This document shows, one piece after another, positions 17,820-27,149 of a DNA stretch of 64,000 nt. The translations under genes and the position numbers were made by a program. Position 1 is the first letter of the stretch. Each line of letters opens with the position of its first letter. Source of the DNA: an uncultured Pseudoteredinibacter sp. (GTDB lineage Bacteria; Pseudomonadota; Gammaproteobacteria; Pseudomonadales; Cellvibrionaceae); the NCBI RefSeq assembly GCF_947500695.1, contig NZ_CANMSS010000006.1, positions 186,001 through 250,000 of the forward strand. Direction: 5' to 3'. The notes under the pieces are model-generated. The model was not told the origin of the DNA. It searched no databases and saw only the letters and a list, made by a program, of their open reading frames with translations.

Positions 17820-20453
17820 TTAATGAGCTTCAAAGGCTAATTTATTGCCATTTAAACTTGCCACAATGGTCTGTCCTGGCGAAAACTTACCAGACAAAAT
17901 ATCTTCCGCCAGTGGATTTTCCACTAAGGCCTGAATTGCCCGCTTTAAAGGCCTCGCACCATAGACTGGATCAAAGCCCGCTTCAGAAATCATATCCATG
18001 ACCGAGTCATCAAGCTCTATACTCAGCTCACGTTCTGCCAATCGCTGACTTAAACGTGCCAGCTGAATATTTGCAATGCTCTGAATATGTTCCTTACCCA
18101 ACGGATGAAATACTACTGACTCATCAATTCGGTTAATCAGTTCAGGGCGAAAGTGTTGAGTAACAACCTCCATAACCGCTTCCTTCATTGCCGCATAACG
18201 AGTTTCCGTTAAGGTAGAGTCTTCAGCGGGCGCATTGAAATCGATAGCGTCGTATGAGCGGTCATTTGCCAAATCCTGAATTCGATCCGAGCCCATATTC
18301 GAGGTCATTACCACGACGGTATTGCGAAAATCGACCGTGCGCCCCTGGCCATCGGTTAAGCGGCCGTCTTCTAAGACCTGCAATAGAATATTGAAAACAT
18401 CTGGGTGCGCCTTTTCGATCTCATCTAGTAGCACCACAGAATATGGCTTACGGCGAACGGCTTCAGTTAAATATCCGCCCTCTTCGTAACCCACATACCC
18501 AGGAGGCGCACCGATTAATCGAGCAACGGAGTGCTTCTCCATAAACTCCGACATATCGATTCGCACCAAAGCGTCTTCGGTATCGAACAGGAATGTCGCT
18601 AAGGCTTTACACAGCTCGGTCTTACCGACACCGGTTGGCCCTAAAAATAAGAAGGAGCCATTGGGGCGATTCGGGTCTGATAGGCCAGCGCGAGAGCGAC
18701 GTACCGCATTAGATACAGCAACAACAGCCTCACTTTGGCCTATGACACGCTTGTGTAACACACCTTCCATTTGCAGCAGTTTTTCACGTTCTCCTTCGAG
18801 CATTTTACTGACTGGAATACCTGTCCACTTGGAAACAACTTCCGCAATTTCTTCATCGGTAACTTTGTTACGCAGTAGCTGCATGGGCGCTTGTTCGGCG
18901 GTGTCAGCAGTTGCTATCTGCTTTTCCAGCTGAGGAATCAAACCGTATTGCAACTCCGACATGCGCCCTAGATCACCAGCACGGCGGGCGGATTCTAGGT
19001 CAAGCTTGGCTTGTTCCAACTGGCTTTTGGCTTCGGCGGAACCGCTGAGCGCCGATTTTTCGGCGCGCCATATTTCATCAAGATCGGCGTACTTGCGTTC
19101 AACCTCTAAAATGTCAGCATCCAGCAACTCTAACTGTTTGCGTGCACCTTCTGATTCATCTTTTTTCACCGCTTCACGTTCAATTTTTAATTGAATTAGG
19201 CGGCGCTCCAAACGATCCATATCCTCTGGTTTGGAATCTATCTCCATGCGAATTCTACTCGCCGCTTCATCCACAAGATCGATAGCTTTATCCGGTAACT
19301 GGCGATCACTGATATAGCGCTGGGACAGTTTGGTGGCAGCAATAATCGCGGAGTCGGTGATATCAACACCGTGGTGGACCTCATAGCGCTCTTTTAAACC
19401 GCGTAAAATCGCAATGGTATCTTCTTCTGTTGGCTCATCGACCTGAACCTTTTGGAAACGACGCTCAAGTGCGGCATCTTTTTCAATATACTGGCGGTAC
19501 TCATCTAGTGTGGTTGCACCCACACAGTGTAACTCTCCACGCGCCAAGGCAGGTTTTAACATATTGCCAGCATCCATGGCGCCATCGGTTTTACCCGCCC
19601 CTACCATGGTGTGCAATTCATCAATAAAGAGAATAACTTGCCCTTCTTGTTTTGATAGCTCATTCAAAACACTTTTTAAACGCTCTTCAAATTCGCCGCG
19701 AAATTTTGCACCCGCCAAAAGAGAACCAAGATCCAAAGATAATAGCTTTTTATCTTTTAGGCCTTCGGGTACTTCACCATTAACAATACGCTGAGCCAAA
19801 CCTTCAACAATCGCAGTTTTACCCACACCTGGCTCACCAATTAATACTGGATTGTTTTTAGTACGGCGCTGAAGCACTTGTACGGTGCGACGAATTTCAT
19901 CGTCACGACCAATCACCGGGTCTAGCTTACCCGCCAATGCACGCTCGGTTAAATCTACCGTGTATTTATCTAAAGCTTGGCGATTGCCTTCTGCCTCTGG
20001 GCTATCCACAGATTCACCACCTCGAATGGTTTTAATGGTGTTTTCTAGATGTTTAATATCACCATGGGCTTCTAAAAGACTGGCCAATGAGTTGCTGCCG
20101 TCTTTCCAGGCAGCTAATAAAACCGCCTCACTGGCAATAAACTGATCACCATGTTGTTGCGCAGTTTTATCAGCGAGATTTAAGAGACGCGCCAGCTCAC
20201 TGGATAGCGGCACCTCGCCCGTAGGATTGTTAACCTTAGCAAGCTCAGCCAGCTTTTTTTCAATAGCTTGATTTAAACCCGCCATATCAAAGCCGGCTTG
20301 GTTTAATAGCGGTCTCACCGCACTACCCTGTTGCTGCAGCATTGCTGCTAACAGGTGTACGGCATCTAATTGGGTATGGTCTTGGCCAACGGCCAAAGAT
20401 TGCGCTTCAGAAAGGGCGCTTTGTAACTGATTAGTCAGACGATCGAATCGCAT
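17820..20453 (-). CDS. clpB: ClpB disaggregase chaperone
   Basis: A hexameric AAA+ ATPase that, with DnaK, threads and refolds aggregated proteins in the cytoplasm. At 877 residues it is of full family length. It has the N domain, NBD1 with Walker A GEPGVGKT and Walker [10 protein letters not shown], a coiled-coil middle domain that includes the usual charged and aromatic residues, and NBD2 with Walker A GPTGVGKT and [15 protein letters not shown]. The C-terminus is intact. I place the start at ATG 20453 (MRFDRLT), the family start, with GAGG five bases upstream; a GTG two codons earlier overlaps that ribosome site. It follows rluD and pgeF on the same strand but has its own heat-shock promoter. 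Confidence 0.98.
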   Translation of the reverse strand: MRFDRLTNQLQSALSEAQSLAVGQDHTQLDAVHLLAAMLQQQGSAVRPLLNQAGFDMAGLNQAIEKKLAELAKVNNPTGEVPLSSELARLLNLADKTAQQHGDQFIASEAVLLAAWKDGSNSLASLLEAHGDIKHLENTIKTIRGGESVDSPEAEGNRQALDKYTVDLTERALAGKLDPVIGRDDEIRRTVQVLQRRTKNNPVLIGEPGVGKTAIVEGLAQRIVNGEVPEGLKDKKLLSLDLGSLLAGAKFRGEFEERLKSVLNELSKQEGQVILFIDELHTMVGAGKTDGAMDAGNMLKPALARGELHCVGATTLDEYRQYIEKDAALERRFQKVQVDEPTEEDTIAILRGLKERYEVHHGVDITDSAIIAATKLSQRYISDRQLPDKAIDLVDEAASRIRMEIDSKPEDMDRLERRLIQLKIEREAVKKDESEGARKQLELLDADILEVERKYADLDEIWRAEKSALSGSAEAKSQLEQAKLDLESARRAGDLGRMSELQYGLIPQLEKQIATADTAEQAPMQLLRNKVTDEEIAEVVSKWTGIPVSKMLEGEREKLLQMEGVLHKRVIGQSEAVVAVSNAVRRSRAGLSDPNRPNGSFLFLGPTGVGKTELCKALATFLFDTEDALVRIDMSEFMEKHSVARLIGAPPGYVGYEEGGYLTEAVRRKPYSVVLLDEIEKAHPDVFNILLQVLEDGRLTDGQGRTVDFRNTVVVMTSNMGSDRIQDLANDRSYDAIDFNAPAEDSTLTETRYAAMKEAVMEVVTQHFRPELINRIDESVVFHPLGKEHIQSIANIQLARLSQRLAERELSIELDDSVMDMISEAGFDPVYGARPLKRAIQALVENPLAEDILSGKFSPGQTIVASLNGNKLAFEAH

Positions 20454-20584
20454 AATCACCTCTATGTGTTTTACGAGCCATCAGGCCTCGTATCTATCAC
20501 CCGCCTTGCATTCAAGCACGAGTCGCACATGGGGCAGCCCGCCCCGCTCAGCCTTTATATATACTATATTAGGCTCTATATATT

Positions 20585-20612
20585 AGATGGGGACAAGCTT
20601 TGAGAATTCAAC
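20585..20612 (-). promoter_or_regulatory. sigma-32 (RpoH) heat-shock promoter of clpB
   Basis: On the - strand, GTTGAAT (complement of 20606-20612) is followed after exactly 13 bases by CCCCATCT (complement of 20585-20592). The RpoH consensus is CTTGAAA, about 13 bases, CCCCATnT. It predicts a ~125-base leader to the ATG and lies just downstream of pgeF. Confidence 0.75.
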
Positions 20613-20645
20613 AGTTACCTAAAAAACACGGTTGCTTTCGATCGC

Positions 20646-21428
20646 TTATTTGCGCCAGATCAAACTGGCCATGCGGCCGCAGCGGCTGTCGCCAGCCTGA
20701 CTAGAGCGACGGAAGGAAAAGTAATTATGCTCATCAGCAAAGCTGCATTCATCGCCACCATAAATATTGGCAAGCCCCAAACTTGCTAGCTGCGCTTTAG
20801 CAATAGCGGCCAAGTCTAAGTGATACTTCAAAGGGTTGTTTTTAGATGGCAAGGATGCCGCTGCTATAGCCTCCAGAATATCGGCATTTGGAGCGACCTC
20901 AAAAAAGGTCTCCAATACCTCAACACCCACTTCAAAATACTGCTGGCTAATCGCAGGCCCTATATAGGCCTGCCATGGGCTGCTTTTATTACCCTGCTTA
21001 TTTAGCTCGCCAAAATTGTCCAATAAAATTCCGTTCGCTAAACCACGCCAACCCGCATGAATTGCCGCTACCGCCGAACCATCCAAACGCCACATTAACA
21101 CCGGCAAGCAATCAGCCGTTAAAACTGCACAGGCCAGCCCAGCTTCAGTGCTAAAGCTGGCATCAGCATTTGGACACTGCTCTTGCCCAGCCTGAATCAT
21201 CTGGCAGCTGTGCGTCTGATTTAGCCATTGGATGCGCTCGGCAGCGGACATCGAATTTAACAGCAGCTCTCTGTTCGCGGCAACCGCGGCCGCGTCATCA
21301 GCAACGTGATCCGCAACATTAAAACCGCTGTATGGCCCCTGACTCTGGCCTCCTAAGCGCCGAGTGACGAGCAGGCCAATATTCTCTGGCAAAGGTATAT
21401 CGGGTGTGTATTCAAAATCAGCTGCCAC
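20646..21428 (-). CDS. pgeF: PgeF/YfiH peptidoglycan editing factor (LACC1-like domain)
   Basis: A 260-residue cytoplasmic protein of the YfiH/LACC1 ("multicopper polyphenol oxidase") family. It shows the family metal-site phrases LNQTHSC, VLTADCLPVL and HAGWRGLANGIL, and the end SFRRSSQAGDSRCGRMASLIW. In E. coli the homologue removes wrongly incorporated L-Ser from UDP-MurNAc peptides; human LACC1 has purine-nucleoside activities. It lies 36 bp after rluD, the usual arrangement in pseudomonads and relatives, so the two are probably co-transcribed. Confidence 0.93.
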   Translation of the reverse strand: MAADFEYTPDIPLPENIGLLVTRRLGGQSQGPYSGFNVADHVADDAAAVAANRELLLNSMSAAERIQWLNQTHSCQMIQAGQEQCPNADASFSTEAGLACAVLTADCLPVLMWRLDGSAVAAIHAGWRGLANGILLDNFGELNKQGNKSSPWQAYIGPAISQQYFEVGVEVLETFFEVAPNADILEAIAAASLPSKNNPLKYHLDLAAIAKAQLASLGLANIYGGDECSFADEHNYFSFRRSSQAGDSRCGRMASLIWRK

Positions 21429-21464
21429 AGAATATCTCCTTATCCTAAGAGCCCACTCTAAAAA

Positions 21465-22487
21465 TCAAAGCGTTTCAAATCCGGTTTGGGATGCTTTAAG
21501 ATCAGCAAGCAAATCCACCATATCCGCAGGCAGCTCAGCATCCCACTCCATATATTCACCGCTAGTTGGGTGAATCAAGCCCAACTGCGCAGCATGCAAG
21601 GCCTGGCGAGGAAAGCCACGTAGTTTTTCTATAAGTGCTTTATCTAAGCCCTTAGGAATTTTAAAGCGGCCGGCATACGCCGAGTCCCCTACCAAGGGGT
21701 ATCCTATATGAGCCATATGAACACGAATTTGGTGAGTTCGACCTGTTTCAAGCTTCAAGCGAATATGAGTATAAGCATCAAAACGCTTAATCACTCGATA
21801 ATGGGTGATGGCCTCTTTACCACCAAAATTCAGCACCGCCATCTTAGTGCGCTGCTTAGGGTGGCGACCAATATTGGCTTCCACCATACCACCGCCTGTC
21901 ATCACACCTTGCGAGATAGCTTCATATTCCCGCGATACGCTACGCTCTTGTAACTGTGCAACTAGGTCAGTGTGGGCTTCCAAGGTCTTCGCCACCACCA
22001 TCAAACCAGTGGTGTCCTTATCCAAACGGTGCACAATACCAGCTCGGGGCACATGAATTAGATCGGGGCAGTGGTGCAATAAAGCATTTAATAAGGTACC
22101 CGTATGATTCCCCGCTGCAGGGTGCACCACCAAGCCCATGGGCTTATTCAGCACCAGGATATCGCTATCCTCATAAACAATATCCAGATCAATCGCCTCG
22201 GGCTGCCAGCTACCTTGTTCTTGCAACTCAGCTTTTAGCTCAAGCAGCTCCCCGCCTAGCATCTTATCTCGTGTTTTAGCTTTTGACCCATTAACAGTGA
22301 GCTCTCCGCTCTTAATCCATGCTTGTAATTTAGAGCGAGAGTAGGAAGAAAACAATTCGGCGGCCGCCTGATCTAGGCGCTGACCACTGGCCGTCTCAGC
22401 AACTGTGGCCGATTCTTCGACCCGCTTATTAACTGCTTCTTCAGATAAATCGTCTAGCTCATCTACAGGAGGGATATTTTCATTCAT
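21465..22487 (-). CDS. rluD: 23S rRNA pseudouridine synthase RluD
   Basis: A 340-residue protein with an N-terminal S4 RNA-binding domain (about 33-95, RLDQAAAELFSSYSRSKLQAWI) and a RluA-type catalytic domain with the Asp-bearing motif HRLDKDTTGL. The motif LETGRTHQIRVHMAHIGYPLVGD completes the family signature. RluD makes pseudouridines 1911, 1915 and 1917 in helix 69 of 23S rRNA. An acidic N-terminal extension of about 25 residues precedes the S4 domain. It is divergent from bamD, an arrangement conserved across many gammaproteobacteria, which supports RluD over RluC/RluA. Confidence 0.95.
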   Translation of the reverse strand: MNENIPPVDELDDLSEEAVNKRVEESATVAETASGQRLDQAAAELFSSYSRSKLQAWIKSGELTVNGSKAKTRDKMLGGELLELKAELQEQGSWQPEAIDLDIVYEDSDILVLNKPMGLVVHPAAGNHTGTLLNALLHHCPDLIHVPRAGIVHRLDKDTTGLMVVAKTLEAHTDLVAQLQERSVSREYEAISQGVMTGGGMVEANIGRHPKQRTKMAVLNFGGKEAITHYRVIKRFDAYTHIRLKLETGRTHQIRVHMAHIGYPLVGDSAYAGRFKIPKGLDKALIEKLRGFPRQALHAAQLGLIHPTSGEYMEWDAELPADMVDLLADLKASQTGFETL

Positions 22488-22876
22488 TCTAATGTCTACC
22501 TATGGCCTGCCGGCCAAAATCTGTGCAGCGTTATTGCCACTGTGTATTTTCAAGCTTAAAAACAGTCTAAACGCCTGTTTTTTGAACAACACAGGACTTA
22601 ACTGCGGCATTAAGATCGAAGGATTTGCCTTATTTTTGAAGGCCTTAACAGGCAATCAAGCTATATCGGCTCAGGCAGAACGAATACCTTGGGGTTTCGC
22701 TCGGCCTTGTGTTTAAATAGCACCCTTAACTTTTTGTCGGCCAAATGCTCGCAGCTTTACTGTGACATTCTGACCATCAGACAACAAGCGATCGATAACT
22801 CGTTTGGGCGGAAAGTGGTTATTTTAAACCGTTTCCACAAGAAAAACTAAAACACTCCTAATAGAGAGTTCTGAAC
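22488..22876. promoter_or_regulatory. 389-bp divergent rluD-bamD intergenic region
   Basis: No gene is supported; open frames here look like chance. Promoters for rluD and bamD must lie here. A short imperfect hairpin (GGAAA..GGTT / AACC..TTTCC, 22810-22836) is located about 45 bp before the bamD ATG. I see no riboswitch. Confidence 0.4.
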
Positions 22877-23881
22877 ATGCAAAACTACCCCTACATCGGG
22901 GCCAAGCTGGTCTTAAGCCTTTTATTGGCACTCACCTTAAGCGGTTGCTCTTACTTCCAAGATGAAGAAGAAGAGGATAAGCCTCAGTATGATACCGAGC
23001 GTCAGTTTTACGAAGCCGCAAAACGCCAGTTGGACACCAAGCAGTGGGAGCGCGCAACCAAAACTCTACAAGCGCTGGAAGAGAGCTTTCCCTTTGGTAA
23101 ATATGCCGAGCAAGCTCAGCTCGAGTTAATTTACGCCTACTATAAGAGCTCTGAAACTGAGGCCGCCTCTGCCGCTGCCGATCGCTTTATTCGCCTACAC
23201 CCTCAACACCGTAATGTAGACTATGCCTATTATATGAAAGGCCTCTCTTCATTTTCTGAAGGTAAAGGTCTTTTTGAACGCTTCTTACCTACTGACCTTA
23301 CCCGTCGTGACCCAGGTAGCGCTCGCGAATCATTCACCTACTTTTCACAGCTGATTGCTCGCTTCCCTAATAGCCCTTATGCGCCGGATGCTGAAAAGCG
23401 CATGATCTATTTACGTAACTTGCTAGCGCGCTATGAAATTCACGTAGCTAACTACTATTTTAAGCGTGGTGCTTACGTAGCAGCCACTAATCGTGGTCGC
23501 TATGTGATTGAGAACTTCCAAAAAACCCCAGCGGTACCTGATGGCCTAGCAGTAATGGTTCAAGGCTACCACGCTCTAGGCATGGATGATTTAGCCGAGA
23601 CAAACTTAGCGGTTCTTAAAGAAAACTACCCAGAGCACCCAGCAATCGGCAACGATGGCAGCTTCAACTACCAGTTCCATGCCGATTCTGGCGAACGCGG
23701 CTGGTTAAGCAAAGCAACCTTTGGCTTTATGGACAAACAAGACCCACCAGGATTTGATAGCCGTGCGGTTTATAATCCAGCCTATAAAGCTGACCGCAAA
23801 GCCCGCCAAGCAGTTGATGCACAAGAGGCTAGCGGAGATCGTCCTTGGTATCACCGTATTACTTTTGGTTTGTTTGAATAA
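22877..23881 (+). CDS. bamD: outer-membrane assembly lipoprotein BamD
   Basis: A 334-residue lipoprotein. A signal peptide ends in the lipobox LSGC (Cys24), followed by TPR-like repeats of the BamD family ([47 protein letters not shown]). BamD is the essential lipoprotein partner of BamA in beta-barrel insertion. The C-terminus runs about 60-90 residues past the E. coli length of ~245, ending in a basic tail with [14 protein letters not shown]; such tails occur in pseudomonads and relatives. Expressed alone, with a terminator directly downstream. Given the number of TBDRs here the machine must be in heavy use. Confidence 0.96.
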   Translation: MQNYPYIGAKLVLSLLLALTLSGCSYFQDEEEEDKPQYDTERQFYEAAKRQLDTKQWERATKTLQALEESFPFGKYAEQAQLELIYAYYKSSETEAASAAADRFIRLHPQHRNVDYAYYMKGLSSFSEGKGLFERFLPTDLTRRDPGSARESFTYFSQLIARFPNSPYAPDAEKRMIYLRNLLARYEIHVANYYFKRGAYVAATNRGRYVIENFQKTPAVPDGLAVMVQGYHALGMDDLAETNLAVLKENYPEHPAIGNDGSFNYQFHADSGERGWLSKATFGFMDKQDPPGFDSRAVYNPAYKADRKARQAVDAQEASGDRPWYHRITFGLFE

Positions 23882-23902
23882 TCGAACCGACGAAAAGCAA
23901 AC

Positions 23903-23930
23903 AAAAAAGCCTGCATTCGCAGGCTTTTTT
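23903..23930. terminator. bidirectional terminator after bamD
   Basis: AAAAAAGCCTGC and GCAGGCTTTTTT flank an ATTC loop: a perfect 12-bp stem with T-runs on both strands. It serves bamD and the opposing regulator gene. Confidence 0.92.
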
Positions 23931-23959
23931 GTTTCTTCTGATTTGATATTCTTCGCAAA

Positions 23960-24250
23960 TTAATCATTTAGCTCAGCAACAATTTCTTTTAATGCTGCCA
24001 CATGACCACTAAAGGCTTGCCTGCCTATAGACGTCAAAGCAATCCAACTTCGCGGTCGCGCATAGTCACTTCGTTTGGTAATGCTGATGTAGCCTGCTTC
24101 TTCCAAAGTTTTTAGATGTTTCGATAACACCGAATCACTCACTTCCAACTGCTCTTTTAGGAACTTAAACTCCAGTTCAGAAGCCGTAGATAGCGCGGCG
24201 CATATCTGCAAGCGATTCGGCGCATGAATAACCGTATCTAGCTTACTCAT
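23960..24250 (-). CDS. winged-helix regulator (MarR/HTH_27-like)
   Basis: A 96-residue single-domain DNA-binding protein. ICAALSTASELEFKFLKEQLEVSDSVLSKHLKTLEEAGYISI is the winged helix of the ArsR/MarR-like HTH_27 group, in which the family usually has a wing of the type KRSxxxRPRxWIALTxxGRxAF, visible here as KRSDYARPRSWIALTSIGRQAF. It overlaps the preceding membrane-protein gene by 8 bp, so the two are translated from one message. Two identical palindromes in front of the operon are the likely binding sites, giving autoregulation. The signal it senses is unknown. Confidence 0.88.
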   Translation of the reverse strand: MSKLDTVIHAPNRLQICAALSTASELEFKFLKEQLEVSDSVLSKHLKTLEEAGYISITKRSDYARPRSWIALTSIGRQAFSGHVAALKEIVAELND

Positions 24251-24722
24251 TGTTACTTCCAGCCCTTTGCAATTCTCCGGCTGGATGCCAATGCTGAAAA
24301 TACATCATTAACGCGGCACATAAAAATGCGGATACAAAAGGCGCAAACTCAAAACCCAGCAAACGTAGCTCTCTTCCGGCAACCAATAAGAACGCTAAAA
24401 CAATACCACTCAGTAGATGAAACATCGCACTGCTACTGGTTTTAGGAAGGATATTGATCTTCATTCCTAGCAATTTGGAACTATAAACTGCTAATAAGAC
24501 AAAACCAAAAAAGAAAGCTCCCCCAATCCACATGGCCAGAGCCCAAAGGTTTTCATGTTCAGTCATACCCCAACCAAATACAATAAAACCATAGCTAATG
24601 CTAATACAGGCCGACATCCATAAAGGCACCCTTAAGGCCTTCTGCATATTCTTTTGGCTGCTTTCAATTTCATTCAAGGCCGCCTGGGCGGCTTTTGCAT
24701 CGATAGATTCATTATTACTCAT
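24243..24722 (-). CDS. four-helix membrane protein paired with winged-helix regulator
   Basis: A 159-residue protein with about four hydrophobic helices (about 33-53, 61-83, 103-121, 125-142). The N-terminal ~30 residues are polar and helical (AKAAQAALNEIESSQKNMQKAL). I do not recognise an enzymatic motif. Small membrane proteins of this size next to an HTH_27 regulator are common and mostly uncharacterised. Gene pair order suggests the regulator controls the amount of this protein, perhaps through a membrane-related signal; that is inference. Confidence 0.8.
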   Translation of the reverse strand: MSNNESIDAKAAQAALNEIESSQKNMQKALRVPLWMSACISISYGFIVFGWGMTEHENLWALAMWIGGAFFFGFVLLAVYSSKLLGMKINILPKTSSSAMFHLLSGIVLAFLLVAGRELRLLGFEFAPFVSAFLCAALMMYFQHWHPAGELQRAGSNNE

Positions 24723-24740
24723 TCGCTCGCTCCTACACAG

Positions 24741-24795
24741 TTACTTTCCAACATGGAAAGTAACTATAGCTATTACTTTCCATATTGGAAAGTAA
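24741..24795 (-). promoter_or_regulatory. double palindromic operator and promoter of the HTH/membrane-protein operon
   Basis: Two identical 23-bp palindromes, each TTACTTTCCA, three free bases, TGGAAAGTAA, sit at 24741-24763 and 24773-24795. Their centres are 32 bp apart, about three helical turns, so dimers would bind on one face. On the - strand a -10 like TATAGT lies between them with a TTTCCA -35 inside the upstream copy at 17-bp spacing. Occupancy would block the promoter. The downstream regulator is the likely binder. Confidence 0.8.
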
Positions 24796-24840
24796 TATTT
24801 TAGATTTATAAAAAAGTGCTTTTAAAACAACAAGATAAGC

Positions 24841-25458
24841 TTAATGAAGGGCTAATGATTTCTTAACTCTATGGGCAGAAACGGTTGGAGCTGCCATTAG
24901 AACCGATAGATAAGTTCCCAGCAGGAAGACTACCGTGAGCGCGAGACTATAAAGCATATCCGACACTGTAGCGCTCTGCTTGAGAACAACAACAGCCACA
25001 AGGCCCATAGAACAGAGATATAAAAATAATGCCGAGCCAAACAAATAAACAGCCAAGAAGTAGTCTCCCCAAGCAATATTAACCTGCAACTTTCCTGCCG
25101 ATAACTTAACGAAGTTACCCGCTCGATGATAATCTCTAATGGGAAGTTTTTTGGGGCATGACTTGAATGCCAATAATATCGCCTCGCGAAGTTTCTTATC
25201 TGCATCCAAGCCTGTACATAGGCGGTAACTTTCCTGCGCTAACGATTCCTCAAGGCACTCCCTGCTTATGCCGCATAACTGGGGAAGCGCCAAAGCATCA
25301 ATCATTGCTTGTTGTTTACTAAAGCGAAAGTTCTTCCAAAAGGAGAATAAAATAGGCGTTACAGCAATTAACCAAAAAAGCGCTACAACGATAAACTTAG
25401 AGGGATCATTCCCGTTCAACAGACTGACTAATTCCTGCAGTAATAGATCCACAAACAC
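24841..25458 (-). CDS. membrane protein of unknown function
   Basis: A 205-residue protein with one hydrophobic helix near the N-terminus (about 23-40) and two near the C-terminus (about 130-155 and 165-190). Between them is a soluble region with cysteines (C62, C68, C81, C100), e.g. LPQLCGISRECLEESLAQESYRLCTGLDADKKLREAILLAFKSCPKKLP when read across positions 57-104. I recognise no family. It lies 45 bp upstream of the double operator, on the same strand as the HTH pair but separated from the permease by a terminator. Coding character is reasonable and the start has an appropriate position, but support is otherwise only length. Confidence 0.65.
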   Translation of the reverse strand: MFVDLLLQELVSLLNGNDPSKFIVVALFWLIAVTPILFSFWKNFRFSKQQAMIDALALPQLCGISRECLEESLAQESYRLCTGLDADKKLREAILLAFKSCPKKLPIRDYHRAGNFVKLSAGKLQVNIAWGDYFLAVYLFGSALFLYLCSMGLVAVVVLKQSATVSDMLYSLALTVVFLLGTYLSVLMAAPTVSAHRVKKSLALH

Positions 25459-25589
25459 TCCTTAAGATATGACAGATAAAAAGGAATAATTGCAGAAGCA
25501 GGCTACAGTCTCCATGACGTGATATTACGCTTGATAGAGACCGCAGCAACAGAAATCAATATGCCAATAAAAGACAATAGATCAAAGGG

Positions 25590-25629
25590 AAAAATCTTGC
25601 AGCAATAGATCAATTATTGCTGCAAGATT
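25590..25629 (-). terminator. intrinsic terminator after the APC permease
   Basis: A perfect 15-bp stem (25593-25607 with 25615-25629) with a 7-base loop is followed on the - strand by TTTTTC. It lies 21 bp past the permease stop. Confidence 0.8.
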
Positions 25630-25649
25630 ACAAACGAAACAATCGAAAA

Positions 25650-27014
25650 CTAAGCTCGTTCGCCCTGAGACTCAGCTACGCGAACCAGTACTTCACCCAA
25701 CAACATCGTCACTATAGTGCCAATCAATACCGGCCACTGCATGCCCTCTTCCGGTACATAGATAAATAGTACGATTGCCAATACGATGACGGCCAAACAA
25801 AGATAAGCCAACAAGCGCGCAACAAAAGGGCCGCCTGGCACTTTAAATGGGCGTACTGTATCAGCATCATCACGACGTAACTTTAAGAATGACAGCATCA
25901 TGCCGATGTAGGTTAACAAGAAGATAACCGCACTGAAGGAAAATAAAGACCAGAATAAATCTTCATTGGAAGACGCCATCAATCCGTACAGCAATAACAC
26001 AACTGTACTTACTACACCCATCGCAATAGCGGCACCGACAGGCGTACCGAAACGCTCATGTTCTTTGGCGAAGATTTTCGGCAACTCACCATCAATAGCG
26101 GCTTCGGCCATTGAGCGGTTACAACCCATTGCCCAGGTAACACCATTTGAGAAAAAGGTATATAGCGCAGCCACACCCAGCACCATCACAAAAGCAGCGC
26201 CCAGGCTTGAACCACCAAACAACATATTTAAGGTATCTACCAAGCCTTCCACTAAGTTTACATCGGCAACTGGAACCGCAGCTAAAACAGCAAAGGTACC
26301 TAAACTGTAAAACGCTAAAATTATTAAACCAGAAATCAAAATTGCTTTAGGTATATCTCGCGCAGGATTTTCCATTTCTTCACTACTCGAGCTCATTAGC
26401 TCGAAGCCCAGCATGCCGTAAATAATGGCTGGAATATACTCTAGACTGCTACTCCAATTGGGCGCAATTGTGCTTAGGTTAATTTCATTGGCCATGCCTT
26501 CGTTTTGTACATGCACCAAGCCACCTATGATCAAGGCGGCAAAAATTACAATCTTTAGAATAGCCCCTAAATTGGGCACCCACTTGCCGATGTTGAGGGT
26601 CATAATATTAATGACTACAGCCACCCAAGAAAGCGCTATCCCCATCCCGATCTGCCATGCAAGCGATAAGTCTGGCGCAAACAGTTGCTTAAAGACACCG
26701 GCAAAAAGAATAAAAATAGCCGGATTCCAAAGCGCGGTGTTTACCCAATAGGCCCAGGAGATTCTCGATCCCCAGCGTTTACCAAAGGCATTTCGCACCC
26801 AGGCATATACACCACCCTGCTCAGGATAACTGGTGCCCATTTCTGCGCTAATCAAACCGAATGGTAAAAAGAAAATTAAACCTAAAAACAGCCACCAAAA
26901 AATACTCGACACCCCCACTGCAGCAGCAGCCGCCAATGTGTCTAATAATAAAATGGCCGAGACAGTAAACAGAGTTAGGTCGGGTAATCGGAGAGATTTA
27001 ATATGCTTGCTCAT
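25650..27014 (-). CDS. APC-superfamily amino acid/polyamine permease
   Basis: A 454-residue inner-membrane transporter with about 12 helices. It has the family hallmarks: helix 1 GVSSIFWWLFLGLIFFLPFGLISAEMGTSYPEQGGVYAWV, read over positions 34-73, and a helix-6 region GFELMSSSSEEMENPARDIPKAIL. It resembles the glutamate/GABA antiporter and polyamine permease branch. It lies downstream of the SpuC-like aminotransferase, on the same strand but after a terminator, and probably imports a polyamine or a related amine for that pathway. Substrate cannot be fixed from sequence. Confidence 0.87.
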   Translation of the reverse strand: MSKHIKSLRLPDLTLFTVSAILLLDTLAAAAAVGVSSIFWWLFLGLIFFLPFGLISAEMGTSYPEQGGVYAWVRNAFGKRWGSRISWAYWVNTALWNPAIFILFAGVFKQLFAPDLSLAWQIGMGIALSWVAVVINIMTLNIGKWVPNLGAILKIVIFAALIIGGLVHVQNEGMANEINLSTIAPNWSSSLEYIPAIIYGMLGFELMSSSSEEMENPARDIPKAILISGLIILAFYSLGTFAVLAAVPVADVNLVEGLVDTLNMLFGGSSLGAAFVMVLGVAALYTFFSNGVTWAMGCNRSMAEAAIDGELPKIFAKEHERFGTPVGAAIAMGVVSTVVLLLYGLMASSNEDLFWSLFSFSAVIFLLTYIGMMLSFLKLRRDDADTVRPFKVPGGPFVARLLAYLCLAVIVLAIVLFIYVPEEGMQWPVLIGTIVTMLLGEVLVRVAESQGERA

Positions 27015-27105
27015 GAGGTACCTGAATCTATCGCTTAGATGCCGCTTAAGCGGCTTTTATAGTTTGTGTTGTTATTATGCTACCACCCCCACCAAATAAG
27101 GGGCA

Positions 27106-27138
27106 TAAAAAAAGCCCCAGTCTTTTCAGGCTGGGGCT
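27106..27138 (-). terminator. intrinsic terminator after the aminotransferase
   Basis: The stem AGCCCCAG/CTGGGGCT (27113-27138) is followed on the - strand by seven T. It sits 12 bp past the aminotransferase stop, so the permease may use read-through or its own promoter. Confidence 0.85.
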
Positions 27139-27149
27139 AATGCACTACA

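Noticed and set aside
18661-20145. Open frames antisense to clpB
   Set aside because: Shadows of a highly conserved gene; Ser/Arg-rich translations without start signals.
22405-22716. A + strand gene between rluD and bamD
   Set aside because: It overlaps the rluD start on the other strand and has no coding character in its non-overlapping part.
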